In this document: positions 43,320-53,747 of the stretch, in pieces
Numbering within the stretch: the first letter of the stretch is position 1
Layout: the number at the start of each line of letters is the position of its first letter
Assembly: GCA_009823505.1 (NCBI GenBank)
Contig: VZQC01000334.1
Span: 641,003-705,002, forward strand
Length of the DNA stretch: 64,000 nucleotides
Source of the DNA: Rhizomys pruinosus
Taxonomy: Eukaryota; Chordata; Mammalia; Rodentia; Spalacidae
Reading direction: 5' to 3'
Notes under the pieces: generated by a model
Told to the model about the DNA's origin: nothing
What the model saw: the letters and a program-made list of their open reading frames with translations, nothing else
Database searches by the model: none
Program-made: the position numbers and the translations under genes

Positions 43320-43860
43320 TTTACATTTATTTATATATTTAACATATTTATTTATTTATCTTTATTGGTTTCTTGATGGTTTTGTGTTATTTCAGACTCC
43401 TCTTTTTCACATTCAAGTTCAATGGCAATATTCCCTTTCCCTTCCCGCCCACCCCACCCCCCCAGATCTTGCTTCCTCCATCACTGCTGCATCTTTCTCT
43501 CAGTTCTTTCTTTTTTGTACATGCTTGGGCATTCACCTTTGCCTCCATTTAATTTAATCATTACCTCTACCGCCATGAACTATCTTCTACCCCCTCACCA
43601 CTCCTTCACAGGTCTGGACCCTAATGTGGGTGGCTTCTAGAGCCCATGAGACGATTCATATGTTATAACGATAACGTTGCTTTCAGATAACAGAAATATA
43701 CAATAAATGTATTCAGCTTGCCTTCATCTGGGGTGATGGTGCTAGCATCCACAAGATGAGGGAAACCATTCTCTGTCTTCTGGGAACCTGACTCACTCAA
43801 GCATAATGGCTCGAGCTCCATCCATTACCTGCAAAGTTCACATCTTTAAATAACAAAGAA
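43320..43860 (-). mobile_element. L1 3' region, diverged or corrupted
   Basis: Antisense order: TTTATTGGTTTCTTGATGGT, GTGTTATTTCAGACTCC, TTCAATGGCAATATTCCCTT, CCCACCCCACCCCCCCAGAT, CATCTTTCTCTCAGTTC, then CTGACTCACTCAAGCATAAT and CCATTACCTGCAAAGTTCAC. This is the reverse complement of the L1 3' order seen at 29,739-30,460. Confidence 0.65.
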
Positions 43861-44589
43861 AATGGAGTCACAGCTACAGGATTTAAGTCTAAAACTGAGT
43901 CACCCAAGAAGTATATTGTCACATTTCAAGGCAACAGAACAGCCATCAAAGACACTTAAGAGCTCAAAAATACATCCTGTCAAACAGAGCCTTAAAGATA
44001 TTTTCTAACTGAGGAACAAGAAAGTCACATTGTAGAGTAAACCCCAAACCAGTGAGCTGAAGCAAAACTAAACAGGTCTTAAAGAGGATGCTACAAGGTG
44101 ATACTGTACAACAGAGAGAAATATAGAGAACAATTTGTATGTGCCAATCCCAAATGTTAATGGCCTACAGATTTTGAGTAAACAAATAGTGGACAACAGC
44201 GAATTATATCTTACATTTAAAAACTCAGATGCATTACCGTTTTTATTCCAGGAGTCAGTAAACCATGTTGTTTAACATACACATATTTACTTTTACTTAA
44301 GTCTAAAAATCCTATGTTTCCTGTAGACAGTGTTCTAGGGAAAACTGAGTACTTACTGAACTCACATTCAATACTATGCCTGATCGAATATCTAATCGTG
44401 TGCCCTCTCCCACCCATTCCCCCTTCCCAATCACCATTTCAGTCCATTGTTCTGATGCATCTTTCTGTTGTTTGTTCTTTTACTATGCATCCCTCTCCAT
44501 GAAAATATTTATATCTGGGTTGTTGATACTAGCAGCCACATATTGTGAATGGACACCTTTGTAGTTTGTTTTAACTGGACTTGTGTAGT
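43861..44589. other. Unassigned sequence
   Basis: No gene recognised. The C-rich stretch near 44,405-44,450 (CCCTCTCCCACCCATTCCCC) may be another antisense L1 G-rich tract. Confidence 0.4.
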
Positions 44590-46190
44590 AACTTCACTTA
44601 AAATGAAAAGGTGACCCACATGAACATTGAAAGGAAGAAAAGCCTCAGAATGCCATAAACAGACGAAACCCTTCGGTGGATCCTACATGTGACGACTGTT
44701 TATAATGAGTCCAATGAAACTTCTACCTTCTAGGTGCAACAAAGGTTTTGAATAGGACTTTCTTGCCTGTACCCCGCCCCAAGGTAGAACAAGGAGAAAA
44801 TATAGACGATGATGACGATCATTCTCCCACTGTACAATTGGGAGGAACACATCTATAGAGGTACTACATCATATACCGGCCGGTAGACCTTCCTTTGATA
44901 ATTGCACTGCTGACAAACGAACTGTGAAAAGTACTTATACTCTATTTCAGAACCAATATCATCCTCAAGTCTTTCTTGGGCTCGCAACCTTACGGCACGT
45001 ATATTAGCTGCCTGCCGGCTGACTCACAGCAATAGGATTGTTCTACACCCTTTGTCATGTTTGTCCCAGTTGTATCCAATGCCCACAAAAAGTAATGGGC
45101 TGCCTTCCCCTAAGTTGGGATAACCTGCAGGAGGAGAGGCGTAAAACCCGTTCTTCTGAAGAACCTGACGTTAACAATGTCTTTATGTCTTTCGCCCGTC
45201 CCCTCCAGTTCCCGTTCCATCATGTCCAGACGCCCATTAGTGATTTCCCCCCGTCCCCCTCCCCCACTCAACCTCAGCCCTACTTTTATCTCCCTTAGTC
45301 ACGCCCGCCTTACCCCTATTATCCGCCCCCTTTCACCCTCCCCTGCCCTGGCCTCGCCTTGTGCCGCCGATCCCGCACCTCGGTGACCTGATTCTCTCCC
45401 CCCTCTCATTGGCTCTTGGCTCATCTCTTGTCGTCATCACCCTTGACTTATTGACCCCCGCCTCCATCCTCTCCAGTGTTCGGAATCTGTATCTCCCGCC
45501 CCAGGTACCTCCCTGTCCTCTTTTTCCGGGGTTCCCCTGTACTTCATTGAATTACCAGTATCATCCAACCTACTTTTCTATGCAACGGTCACCTACCATA
45601 ACTATTAGTGCTGCTTAAATCCCTATATATCTAAGTTGCTTGTGCTTCATTAGTAGGATCGAAAGGTTACTACTGTCAGCCCATGAAAGGAAACAGCCAG
45701 AATTGACCAGAATCCAAGTCAACAGCTCCAGAGAGAGAGGACAGTTTTACTTCTCATCCACCTGTGCCCCTTTTCTAAGCCTAGGGAACAATCTGCGGAA
45801 GAGGGGGCGTGGTAGAATGTAAAGGCTGCGATTGGGGTGAACGGTGAAACTACAGCGATGTAGTCTGGACACTCATTTGATCAACTTGATTGAACAAACA
45901 ACCTGTCACCCCCCCCCCACTGAATGGTGGGACTGTGGGGGTTTGGGCACAACAGTCTGTAGATTGGTTTTGCACGAAGGATGCTTATACTCATGGATTA
46001 TCACTTATAGCTAAAAAATGAAAAAAAAAACCTGAAAGATGCAGGACAGTTATGGCAGAATACATGATCTGGGATGGGGTGGGGGTGGGGGAGAAGGGAA
46101 AGGGAAATATGCCTGATCTGAATTGGAAAATGATGTACGAAATGCACAAACCATCAATAAAAATTAAATTAAAAAAATATAAAAAAAAAA
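44590..46190 (+). mobile_element. Composite retroelement, copy B (unknown body + L1-like 3' tail)
   Basis: Inverted relative to copy A at 26,428-27,960. Shared landmarks include TGAACATTGAAAGGAAGAAA, CCTTCTAGGTGC, GAACAAGGAGAAA, GCTTGTGCTTCATTAGTAGG, CCCTTTTCTAAGCCTAGGGA, GAAGGATGCTTATACTCATG and an A10 run followed by the L1-type tail (AAAGATGCAGGACAGTTATG, GGGGTGGGGGTGGGGG, CCATCAATAAAAATTAAA). A 9-bp in-frame deletion near 45,668 distinguishes it from A. The stretch 45,175-45,600 is strongly C/T-shifted compared with A. Confidence 0.7.
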
Positions 46191-46849
46191 CTAAACAGGT
46201 CATGAATCTGATAATTAAAGGGAAGGGAATGACAAAACGACTCACAGAGAAAATGGTACATAGAAAACAAGCAAGAATTTAATAAGAACAGTCAGGAAAT
46301 TTCAGATATCTTTCAGATAAAGATTAAGTAGAAATGGACTAAGGTAAAGTTAAAGTGTTTGAGTTTTTATTTCTGAAATCAACTAATATTTTCCTCCCTG
46401 TGGCATGACTGGCGAAGCATGGGTTAAAAGCTTAAAAATGTTAATACATTCAATAGATATACTTCAAATGCCTTAAAAACCTGTTTAATAGGAAAATAAA
46501 GCTCAAAAAATTAGTCATTGCCATTGTTTAGAGATAAAGCATTTATTATTTGAATTTAAGCCATTTAAAATACCTCCCAAAGATTTTGAATTGGGGAAAT
46601 CATAAAAGAGTACAAATCAAATGAGAGACAAGAATTACCAAAACAAAAATAAAGGTTAAAAATAAAGAGACAAAAAATTAAAAGTAATAAAATTAAAATT
46701 TTTTAATTAAAAAATAAAGAGACAAAAACAACTTTAAGTGAACTATAGTTATTTAAATATCAAAGAAAAATATATATGTATATGTGCCATCACACAGTAG
46801 AAACAATTATTAAGGTTTTAAATTAATCTTGGGACAAAAAAGGGAAAAT
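46191..46849. other. A-rich sequence, possibly decayed L1
   Basis: Very A-rich on the + strand (for example 46,600-46,790), as in degraded L1 coding sequence, but no domain or ordered landmarks are clear. Confidence 0.35.
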
Positions 46850-47380
46850 AGTCAACAATTGAGGAAGCTGAATCAGAAACCCAAGACCTCCCATGCAAGA
46901 AAAACACCAGGTTCTACAGGAGAATTTTACATAGAATTTAAATAGTGATCAGCACCAATCCTTCTCAAACTCTTCTGAAAACTGTAGAAAAAGGAACACT
47001 GTCTAACTCATTTTGCAAAGCTAGGATTACCTACACAGGAAGGACAGGGAAGGACAGTAAAAGTGTCACAGGGCAACACCCTCAGTCAACACAAAGCTAG
47101 AAGTCCCCCAACAAAATCTAAGCAAACTGAATTCATCATTGTAGTAAATGTGCCATTAACTAGGCAAGAGTCACACCTAGGGTGCAAGAAAACAGGCACA
47201 AATTGATAAGTATGATACACCGCATTAACAACAGGAAGCATAAAAATCATATCAACATCTCAAGAGATACAGAAAACGCATCTGCCAAAACTCATCACAC
47301 TTTCATGGCAAAAGCTCTCAAGAAATTAGGTATGGAAAGAATACCTCGACATAATGAAAGCCCTATGTGACGCACTTTGC
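46850..47380 (+). mobile_element. L1 ORF2 reverse-transcriptase fragment
   Basis: CCAGGTTCTACAGGAGAATT, GAAAAAGGAACACTGTCTAA, CAAAATCTAAGCAAACTGAA, then a stretch readable as HKNHINISRDTENASAK, which resembles the RT motif ...HMIISIDTEKAFDK. Frames are broken, so it is an inactive relic. Confidence 0.65.
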
Positions 47381-48636
47381 AGGCTTTTCTTGGTTTTGAT
47401 GATTTGGGCAGTTTGAGAAACACCAGCTAGCTGCACCCACACCCAGGTCCAATGGGACTTGTCACCCTGTCACACAGGATACCTGCACCCAGCACCCTAA
47501 TGCCCCATAGGACTATTGCAGAGTGGCTATTTCCCGAGCTGACAGTTTCCTAGTGGCGGAAGGAGGGGGCCTGACGAGACTCCGGAAGCTCAGAAAACAG
47601 GAGATTTCAGAGACCTCTCCTAGGTGGTCGAGGAAGTAAACAATTACTCAAAGATAGGGGATACTTGGATGGAGCTACCTGTAAATTAGGCCAGAGCTCC
47701 AGCAAGGTAGCTTTCATGAGTTGCCATGCATGCGGGGTGGGCATTTTGGTGATACAGCTGTCTTTGAGTTCCCTGTGGCCCTGTGAGTGACCCCTCACCC
47801 AGGCTCCTGTAAATAGCCCAGATCAGCTCAGTTCTTCTCTGGTAGGTTGTCAGTTCCATCTTAGGTAAAGAGACATTTGCTCATGCCACCGCAAGTCACA
47901 CAACAACTATTTTTCAGAATATCTCCCAATTTGGATTTATCTAATATTGTTGTGATTATACTGGAGTTATGAGCTCTGGAGTGGAAATCACAAAAACAAT
48001 GGCTTGTTAATTTCATCAGGTCACGTTCCAACATAGTATCCACATGGCGCAGCACTGCAGTGGTCAATGTGACGCCTCTCTGCGATAGCATTTGTCAAGT
48101 TTCTCTTTTCTTGCTTTTCCTCCTAGTTCCATATCACAGCTTTTGGAGGGTGGCCACCCTTACAGTACATTCTCATGGAAAAAGAATTTATGCTCCATCT
48201 ACCTGGGGGTGAAACATCCATATATATTATTAGGAATTATTCTGTATTTCTAATGTGAGATTTGTCTTTTGTCTTCCGTTTATTTGCTCATTGAAGCCAT
48301 CCTTGATACCAGTGTAGTTTCATGGCTTGATTCTTTGATTCAGATTCTCAGTTCTTTGGATTTCAATCTAATGTTAGTTTATTTTGTGTTTACTATTCCA
48401 GCTTCAGCCACTGTGTGCTCTTTCAATTGCGTAGTGGCCTTGTGACCCCTTTTTTTTGGACAGAAAAACCAAATACTTCCTCACTTTGTGTCACTATGAG
48501 ATTTGCTGGTTTCGTTTGATTAATTTCCTGCCCCAGACCCCAAAGCAGCCCTTTATTCAAGAAGCTCTGGTGCCTTTCCCCTTGGAGAACAGTATCAGAA
48601 GCCAGGATCTGGATACTAGATGTTAAATTACCTTTC
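47381..48636. other. Unassigned sequence
   Basis: About 1.25 kb without a recognised gene or repeat. The minus frames at 47,607-48,091 and 48,423-48,671 (up to 82 codons) have no domain or splice support. Confidence 0.5.
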
Positions 48637-48651
48637 AAAATAGATATTACT

Positions 48652-48798
48652 GGCCGGGTGTGGTGGCGCACACCTTTAATCCTAGCACTTGGGAGGCAGA
48701 GGCAGCGGATCTTTGTGAGTTCAAGGCCAGCCTGGTCTACATAGCAAGTTCCAGGACAGCTGGGGCTACAGGGAGACCTTGTCTCAAAAAGACCAAAA
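48652..48798 (+). mobile_element. B1 SINE with exact target-site duplication
   Basis: GGCCGGGTGTGGTGGCGCAC, AATCCTAGCACTTGGGAGGC, GGGGCTACAGGGAGACC and tail AAAAAGACCAAAAAAA. The 15-bp AAAATAGATATTACT occurs exactly at 48,637-48,651 and 48,799-48,813. One of the best-preserved B1 copies in the window. Confidence 0.95.
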
Positions 48799-49044
48799 AA
48801 AATAGATATTACTTAATAATGATAAATATGTGTTAAAGTGGCATTTCCATCCATTGCTGGTAGAAGAGGAAATAATGCACTCTTTTTCTGGAAGTCAATA
48901 TTTCAACATGTATGGAATCTTAAATTGTTAGTATCAACTTAATGTTAGAGTCTCACATCTAGATACTCTATCTTCAATAGTACAATACTAGAAAAGCCAA
49001 ATAATATGAAAATAGTTTAGTAAAACAGAATCATTTAACAAGTG

Positions 49045-49265
49045 AGTGTAGGGCTTGGGGAAAAGGCTCAGAAGTTAAGGGCAGTTGCTGCTCTTGTAGA
49101 GAAGCCAGGTTCAGTTCCCAGCAGCTCACAAACGCCTTAACTCCAGACCCAGAAGATCTGATGCCCTCTTCTGACCTCCACAGACACCTGCACTCGTAAC
49201 CACAAACTCTGCAAACACACCCACAGACATACATACACAGAATTAAAAATTTGTAAAGAAATATT
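49045..49265 (+). mobile_element. B3-type SINE, diverged
   Basis: GGGCTTGGGGAAAAGGCTCA, TTGCTGCTCTTGTAGAGAAG, GATGCCCTCTTCTGACCTCC in order, ending AGAATTAAAAATT. Confidence 0.8.
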
Positions 49266-49574
49266 TAAAAAAGGAAAATGAGTTTAAATCCCCTTAAATT
49301 ATTGATTTTTTAATGTAAGGAAATAGAGATACACACATATATGCATGTCATGAAGAAATGTCCTGTATGTGAATGAGGAACATTCACAAGCTTGCACGCA
49401 CATGCACACACAAACACACAAACACACACACATGGGTTTTGTATGTTATCATTTTTATATTTCCATATGTATGCTACAATTTTCATGGAAATATCTAAGC
49501 ACATGGGAAAGTTTCTAAAATATTCAGCAATGATTTTTTAATAGCAGGAGCCTAGGTTTATTCTGCTTCAGCAT

Positions 49575-49796
49575 TTTTTTCTGTTTCAACGTATTAAGAT
49601 TTATTTCATTGTTATTTATATGTGTGTCTATATGAGTGTGCACCTTCAGAGGCCACAGGATAGTGTCAGATCTCCTGGAGTTAGAGTTATGGGTTGTTGT
49701 GCACCACAAGAAGTAGGTGCTGGGATCATAACTCAGGTCTGCTGGCAAGGGACAAAGTGCTCCTAACAGCTGATCCATCTCTCCAGCTCTCTTCAA
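49575..49796 (-). mobile_element. B3-type SINE, diverged
   Basis: Antisense copy: TGTGTGTCTATATGAGTGTG, CAGATCTCCTGGAGTTAGAG, GTAGGTGCTGGGATCATAAC, GATCCATCTCTCCAGCTCT. Confidence 0.82.
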
Positions 49797-49863
49797 ACAT
49801 TCTTTTTAAAGTTTCCTTTAATCACACAAAAGCACTAAATGCAAACTACTTTCGTTATTTTAG

Positions 49864-49919
49864 ATACCTATGGAAAGCAGGCATGGGAAGGATTGCTGCC
49901 GACTGGCTGTACCGTACAG
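49864..49919 (+). other. Candidate 56-nt exon
   Basis: An acceptor CTACTTTCGTTATTTTAG precedes the segment, and a donor CAG|GTGAGTGATT, a near-perfect 5' splice site, follows it. One frame reads YLWKAGMGRIAADWLYRT, which has a protein-like mix of residues, and two CpGs survive inside (CTGCCGAC, TACCGTAC). 56 is not a multiple of 3, so skipping it would shift the frame. I do not recognise the protein. It could be an exon of a gene spanning the window, a cassette or poison exon, or chance. Confidence 0.3.
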
Positions 49920-52693
49920 GTGAGTGATTACATACTTGCTGAATCAAACCATGAGTTCCTCCAGAGTAAATTCCTTATGTAAGATGATGGAGGCCTAACC
50001 AGGGGCTGGCTCTTGCCCTCTCAAAATTATACAATAAACTGGTGGCAATAGTTGGATCTGCATCCATGGAACACCAGAAGGACCTGGGTGGAAAGGTGGG
50101 CAGCCAGGGCACCTCTGAGTTCTGTCTCTGTCACTCTGCTGTGGGCCTTGCCGATTCCTTAACTCTCAGTGCACTTTGCAGGATCATGAAGGGCCTGGGG
50201 TAGAAGCAGACAGACCTAACAGTATCACAGGAAGCAGACCTCGCTGAAATTATGAAGATAAACAAAATGGGCTCTTAGATGATGGTGAAGCCAGAAATCA
50301 ATTCACATAGGACTTGGAGTTCCCAGTTTGTTTTTCTCTTATGTGGGATCTGGGTTTGTTTTGGTGAAGAAGTATGTAAGTAATAATTTTATGTCGTCTT
50401 TCCCAGCTACAGAGCTGGGTCACATGACTCAGAGTTTTACCAAAAGCAGCACTTTTAGTCTGTAAAGTTGCCAAGGCAACACCAGCTGCTTATGACATCA
50501 TGTGACTGAGGGGACACAGACTGATTTTAGAAGCCTAAAATTATCACTCAATCTGCTCACCAAAATTCTGAAGCAGCCAAGACAGCCCCGAGCTCAAGGA
50601 AAAGCTTCAGAGACACAGCTCTGTGAAAATGGTGATGGTGATGAATTATGCATTGTTCTCTGAAGTCTGGTACCACAGCCTCAAATCACATTCAAAAAAC
50701 ATGCTCACTCTCCACATATGCTGAGCATGCAGAGTGCATCTGCTCATCTGTTTTCAATTAAGCTTCCTTGTTCCCATCATGGAGGAGAGTCATTTTTAGC
50801 TTTTGTTAAATGGACTTTGGAAAAAAATAAGATCTATTTTTTTCCTTATGTCAAAATTACATCTCAAATTGTTCTACTTTGAAGACATATTGAAGATAAA
50901 ATTTAAGAATAATACTTTTCCATTATAACATATTATTATATAGTAATTGGTGATATATATTCATACAATAATTTTTCAGTATTTTATTCAATAAGCAACA
51001 GTTCTTGGATTGTATTAAAAGCCTAAATTTGGAAAGTTTTCAGAAAGAAGTAGTTAGATTCAAACTGTAATATCATTCTCAACTGACCATTTTCAAGCTC
51101 TCAGAAATTGGGAAACTGGTCTCAACCTCACAAATCTCTTCCTATAAAACAAAGAAATTAGAACAAAAAGCAAAAACCCAACTAACTAGAAATACAGTAG
51201 TTTATAATCTATTCAAGTTTTACCATTTTTTTGTTCTCAAAATTCATTTCAAATGAAAATAATTGCACTGAAGTTTCTGCTTACACAAATGAATAACACC
51301 TTCCATGAAGATAAATATTCAGAGTATAAGCATTTCTTGTAGATGAAAGACTTTTCAGCTCCTATACTTAATTTTGCAAAAAAGAAAAATGAAGCCCACT
51401 ACATGCAGGGCAGTGTACTAGGTTCTATAGTGATCATCACATAAAACGTCTTCGTTTTCTCCAAAGAGAGAAGATGAAGGTACAAATAACTACACAGACA
51501 TAGTTAACCCAAATGAAAAACATAATGGGAACACATAAAAGCCAAAATATCTCTGTCTGAGAGGTAAATTCAATCTCTCCCCAGAGCACTGAGTGATGGT
51601 AGCACTTCGAAGACCAGGTCCCTCTTCCTACCCTCCCCACCGCCTCTGGGAAGAGGGTAGAAGCCTAACTTTCAAACACATTAGTTAACAAGTGAGGAAT
51701 CTACCCTAAGCCCAATTCTTGGTTTTTGTTTTTCAGTTCCCAGATTCTGATACAGGGTAGGAACAGCCTCCCCTAGGCCATTCTTAGTCTCATTCAGAAA
51801 TGAATTTCAGGATGAACTCGGAAGCTTTACAACAATTTCGTTAGAATTTAAAGGAAAATCCTCAGGACAGGCGAGCTGAGAATCTCAACAGCTGCCTTGA
51901 CGAGGAGAATGGAAGGAGAAGGAAAAAAGGCCAGGATGCCATGCTGGTTTAGAGCCCGCATGAGGTCACCACGTGGCAGGGAGAAGGAAGCTTTAGAGAA
52001 AAAGCAAAGAAATACGAGATTCTAGGGCAGCCCAAGGATCAAGGAAAACGTACTTAGAAAAGATACATGAAGAAGAAAGAGAGAGCATGCCTTTCTGAAC
52101 TCCGCACAGCAGGCAGACTTACAGAAAGCTACAGGTCTGGGGCTGGATCCGGGAGCCCTGTACTAAGGGTCAGAACTCCAGGCAGGGAAAGTTCACTACC
52201 TTATTAACACGCCAGGTATTCCACCCATCTAGTTAGCATGACCTAAGATGAACCGCCTTCCTGGGCGTGGTTGGATGACCAGATGGCTGACCAGTGAAAC
52301 TGGAAAGGTGGGTTTTATTTCTTGATTAATTAATCTTATGGGGCGCTTTGCTACACTAACAGTTCTACCAATCATCTCTTGCACCTCATTCTCCCTTTAA
52401 AACACCCCGTTGTCTCCAAACGGGACTTTAATTCAGTTCATACTAGACTACTTTCCCTATTGGAATGCTACATCATGGGTTACTTGCCCATTGCCCAACC
52501 TTGTTAATCTTTGCTGACAGGTATCTGAATCTCTGCCCTTGCCCTGGGGCATCCTCCTGAGCCCTACACCTTTCATGAGCCTTTTACAAACCCAAGTTAG
52601 CCTATCTTTAGCTTTCAAGCCACTTTCCTAATGGGACATTTAGTCTATGAATGGTCCTCTCATAAATAAAAGTATATTTAGAAAGACATAAGC
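49920..52693. other. Longest repeat-poor interval
   Basis: Nearly 2.8 kb without a recognised SINE or L1. The first 900 bp holds the regulatory motif cluster annotated below. 50,880-51,000 is very AT-rich. 52,250-52,560 shows words such as GACCTAAGATGAACCGCC and TCCCTTTAAAACACCCCG with some retained CpGs. No long open frame. Confidence 0.55.
50425..50500. promoter_or_regulatory. AP-1 / RFX X-box / CRE-like motif cluster
   Basis: Within 76 bp: TGACTCA (AP-1) at 50,425-50,431; GTTGCCAAGGCAAC at 50,467-50,480, a perfectly palindromic X-box of the RFX type (GTTGCC-nn-GGCAAC half sites); E-box CAGCTG at 50,483-50,488; and TGACATCA (CRE/AP-1-like) at 50,493-50,500. RFX sites of this symmetry drive ciliary and MHC-II promoters in known genes. 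Here no promoter is visible, so an enhancer is the likelier role. Confidence 0.5.
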
Positions 52694-52912
52694 GGGGCTG
52701 GAGAGATAGCCTAGCAGTTAAGAGCGCAGACTGCTCTTGCAGAGGACCCGGGTTCGATTCCCAGCACCCACAGGGCGGCTGAAAACCGTCTTTAACTCCA
52801 GTTCCAGGGGAATCCGACGCCCTCTTCTGACCTCCGCGGCATTGCACGACAAGGGGGCACAAACCTACATGCAGACAGTACATTCATACACATATGAAAA
52901 TAAATTAAAAAA
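52694..52912 (+). mobile_element. B2/B3-type SINE with TSD
   Basis: Head GGGGCTGGAGAGATAGCCTA, B box GGTTCGATTCC, no internal duplication, A11 tail. AAAGACATA flanks both sides. Confidence 0.93.
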
Positions 52913-53494
52913 AAAAAGACATAGGCAAAATATTTCTTATGTTTTACAGGAAAGCTGTATCTACCTCGAGACCATCACTGCTTGTTATGAGTGGGTGAGC
53001 AAAGAAAGTGAACCAAATTCTAAATGTTCTGGGAAGCAAACATCTAGAATAATTGATATTTGGACTAAAACGTGCAATTCGTGGCTTGAACCACAGGTAC
53101 AGGGATCCTACAGAGAAAGCCTGGAAGTGCAGCAAAGTTCTGACACATTGTTTAGTAACAGCGCTGGGAAGGCAGACTGCACACCTCTTGAGCAGGTGGT
53201 GAACATATTTTTTTCTTTATGAAACAAGGCTATAAATGGGTGAGATGTATAAAAGTATTTGGATAAAATAAAAGTGTTTCTCTCTTGGATTTTTCTGCTT
53301 AATTGAGGAACATACTCAAATATTTTGGTTAAGGCATGAGGTTTCCTGGCCACAAATCAGGAAAATTTTTGACTGAGACCATCACCAATGATGGCCCGTG
53401 TATTTGTTTGCAGAAAGAGATGTAAATTTGGCCCAAATTATCTCCTGAAATCACTTCTCTAATTTACCTGTTTTCATTAGAAATTCTATGTGAG
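52913..53494. other. Unassigned sequence
   Basis: The plus frame 52,737-53,222 (161 codons) starts in the SINE and continues through this region, giving about 100 codons of non-SINE text (for example ACYEWVSKESEPNSKCSGKQ). No family is recognised, and the frame has no independent start, so I do not call it. Confidence 0.4.
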
Positions 53495-53731
53495 GGAGCT
53501 GGAGAGATGGCCTAGCAGTTAAGAGAGCAGACTGCTCTTGCAGAGGACCTGGGTTCGATACCCAGCACCCACATGGCGGCTGAAAACCGTCTCAACTCCA
53601 GTTCCAGGGGAATCCGACACCCTCTTCTGACCTCCACGGCATTGCATGACACAGGTGCACAGACCTACATGCAGACAGTACATTCATACACATACAAGAA
53701 TAAATAAAAAAAAAATTTTTAATTTAAAAAA
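53495..53731 (+). mobile_element. B2/B3-type SINE with exact TSD
   Basis: Head GGAGCTGGAGAGATGGCCTA, B-box-like GGTTCGATACC, no internal duplication. The 16-bp AGAAATTCTATGTGAG is identical at 53,479-53,494 and 53,732-53,747. Confidence 0.95.
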
Positions 53732-53747
53732 AGAAATTCTATGTGAG

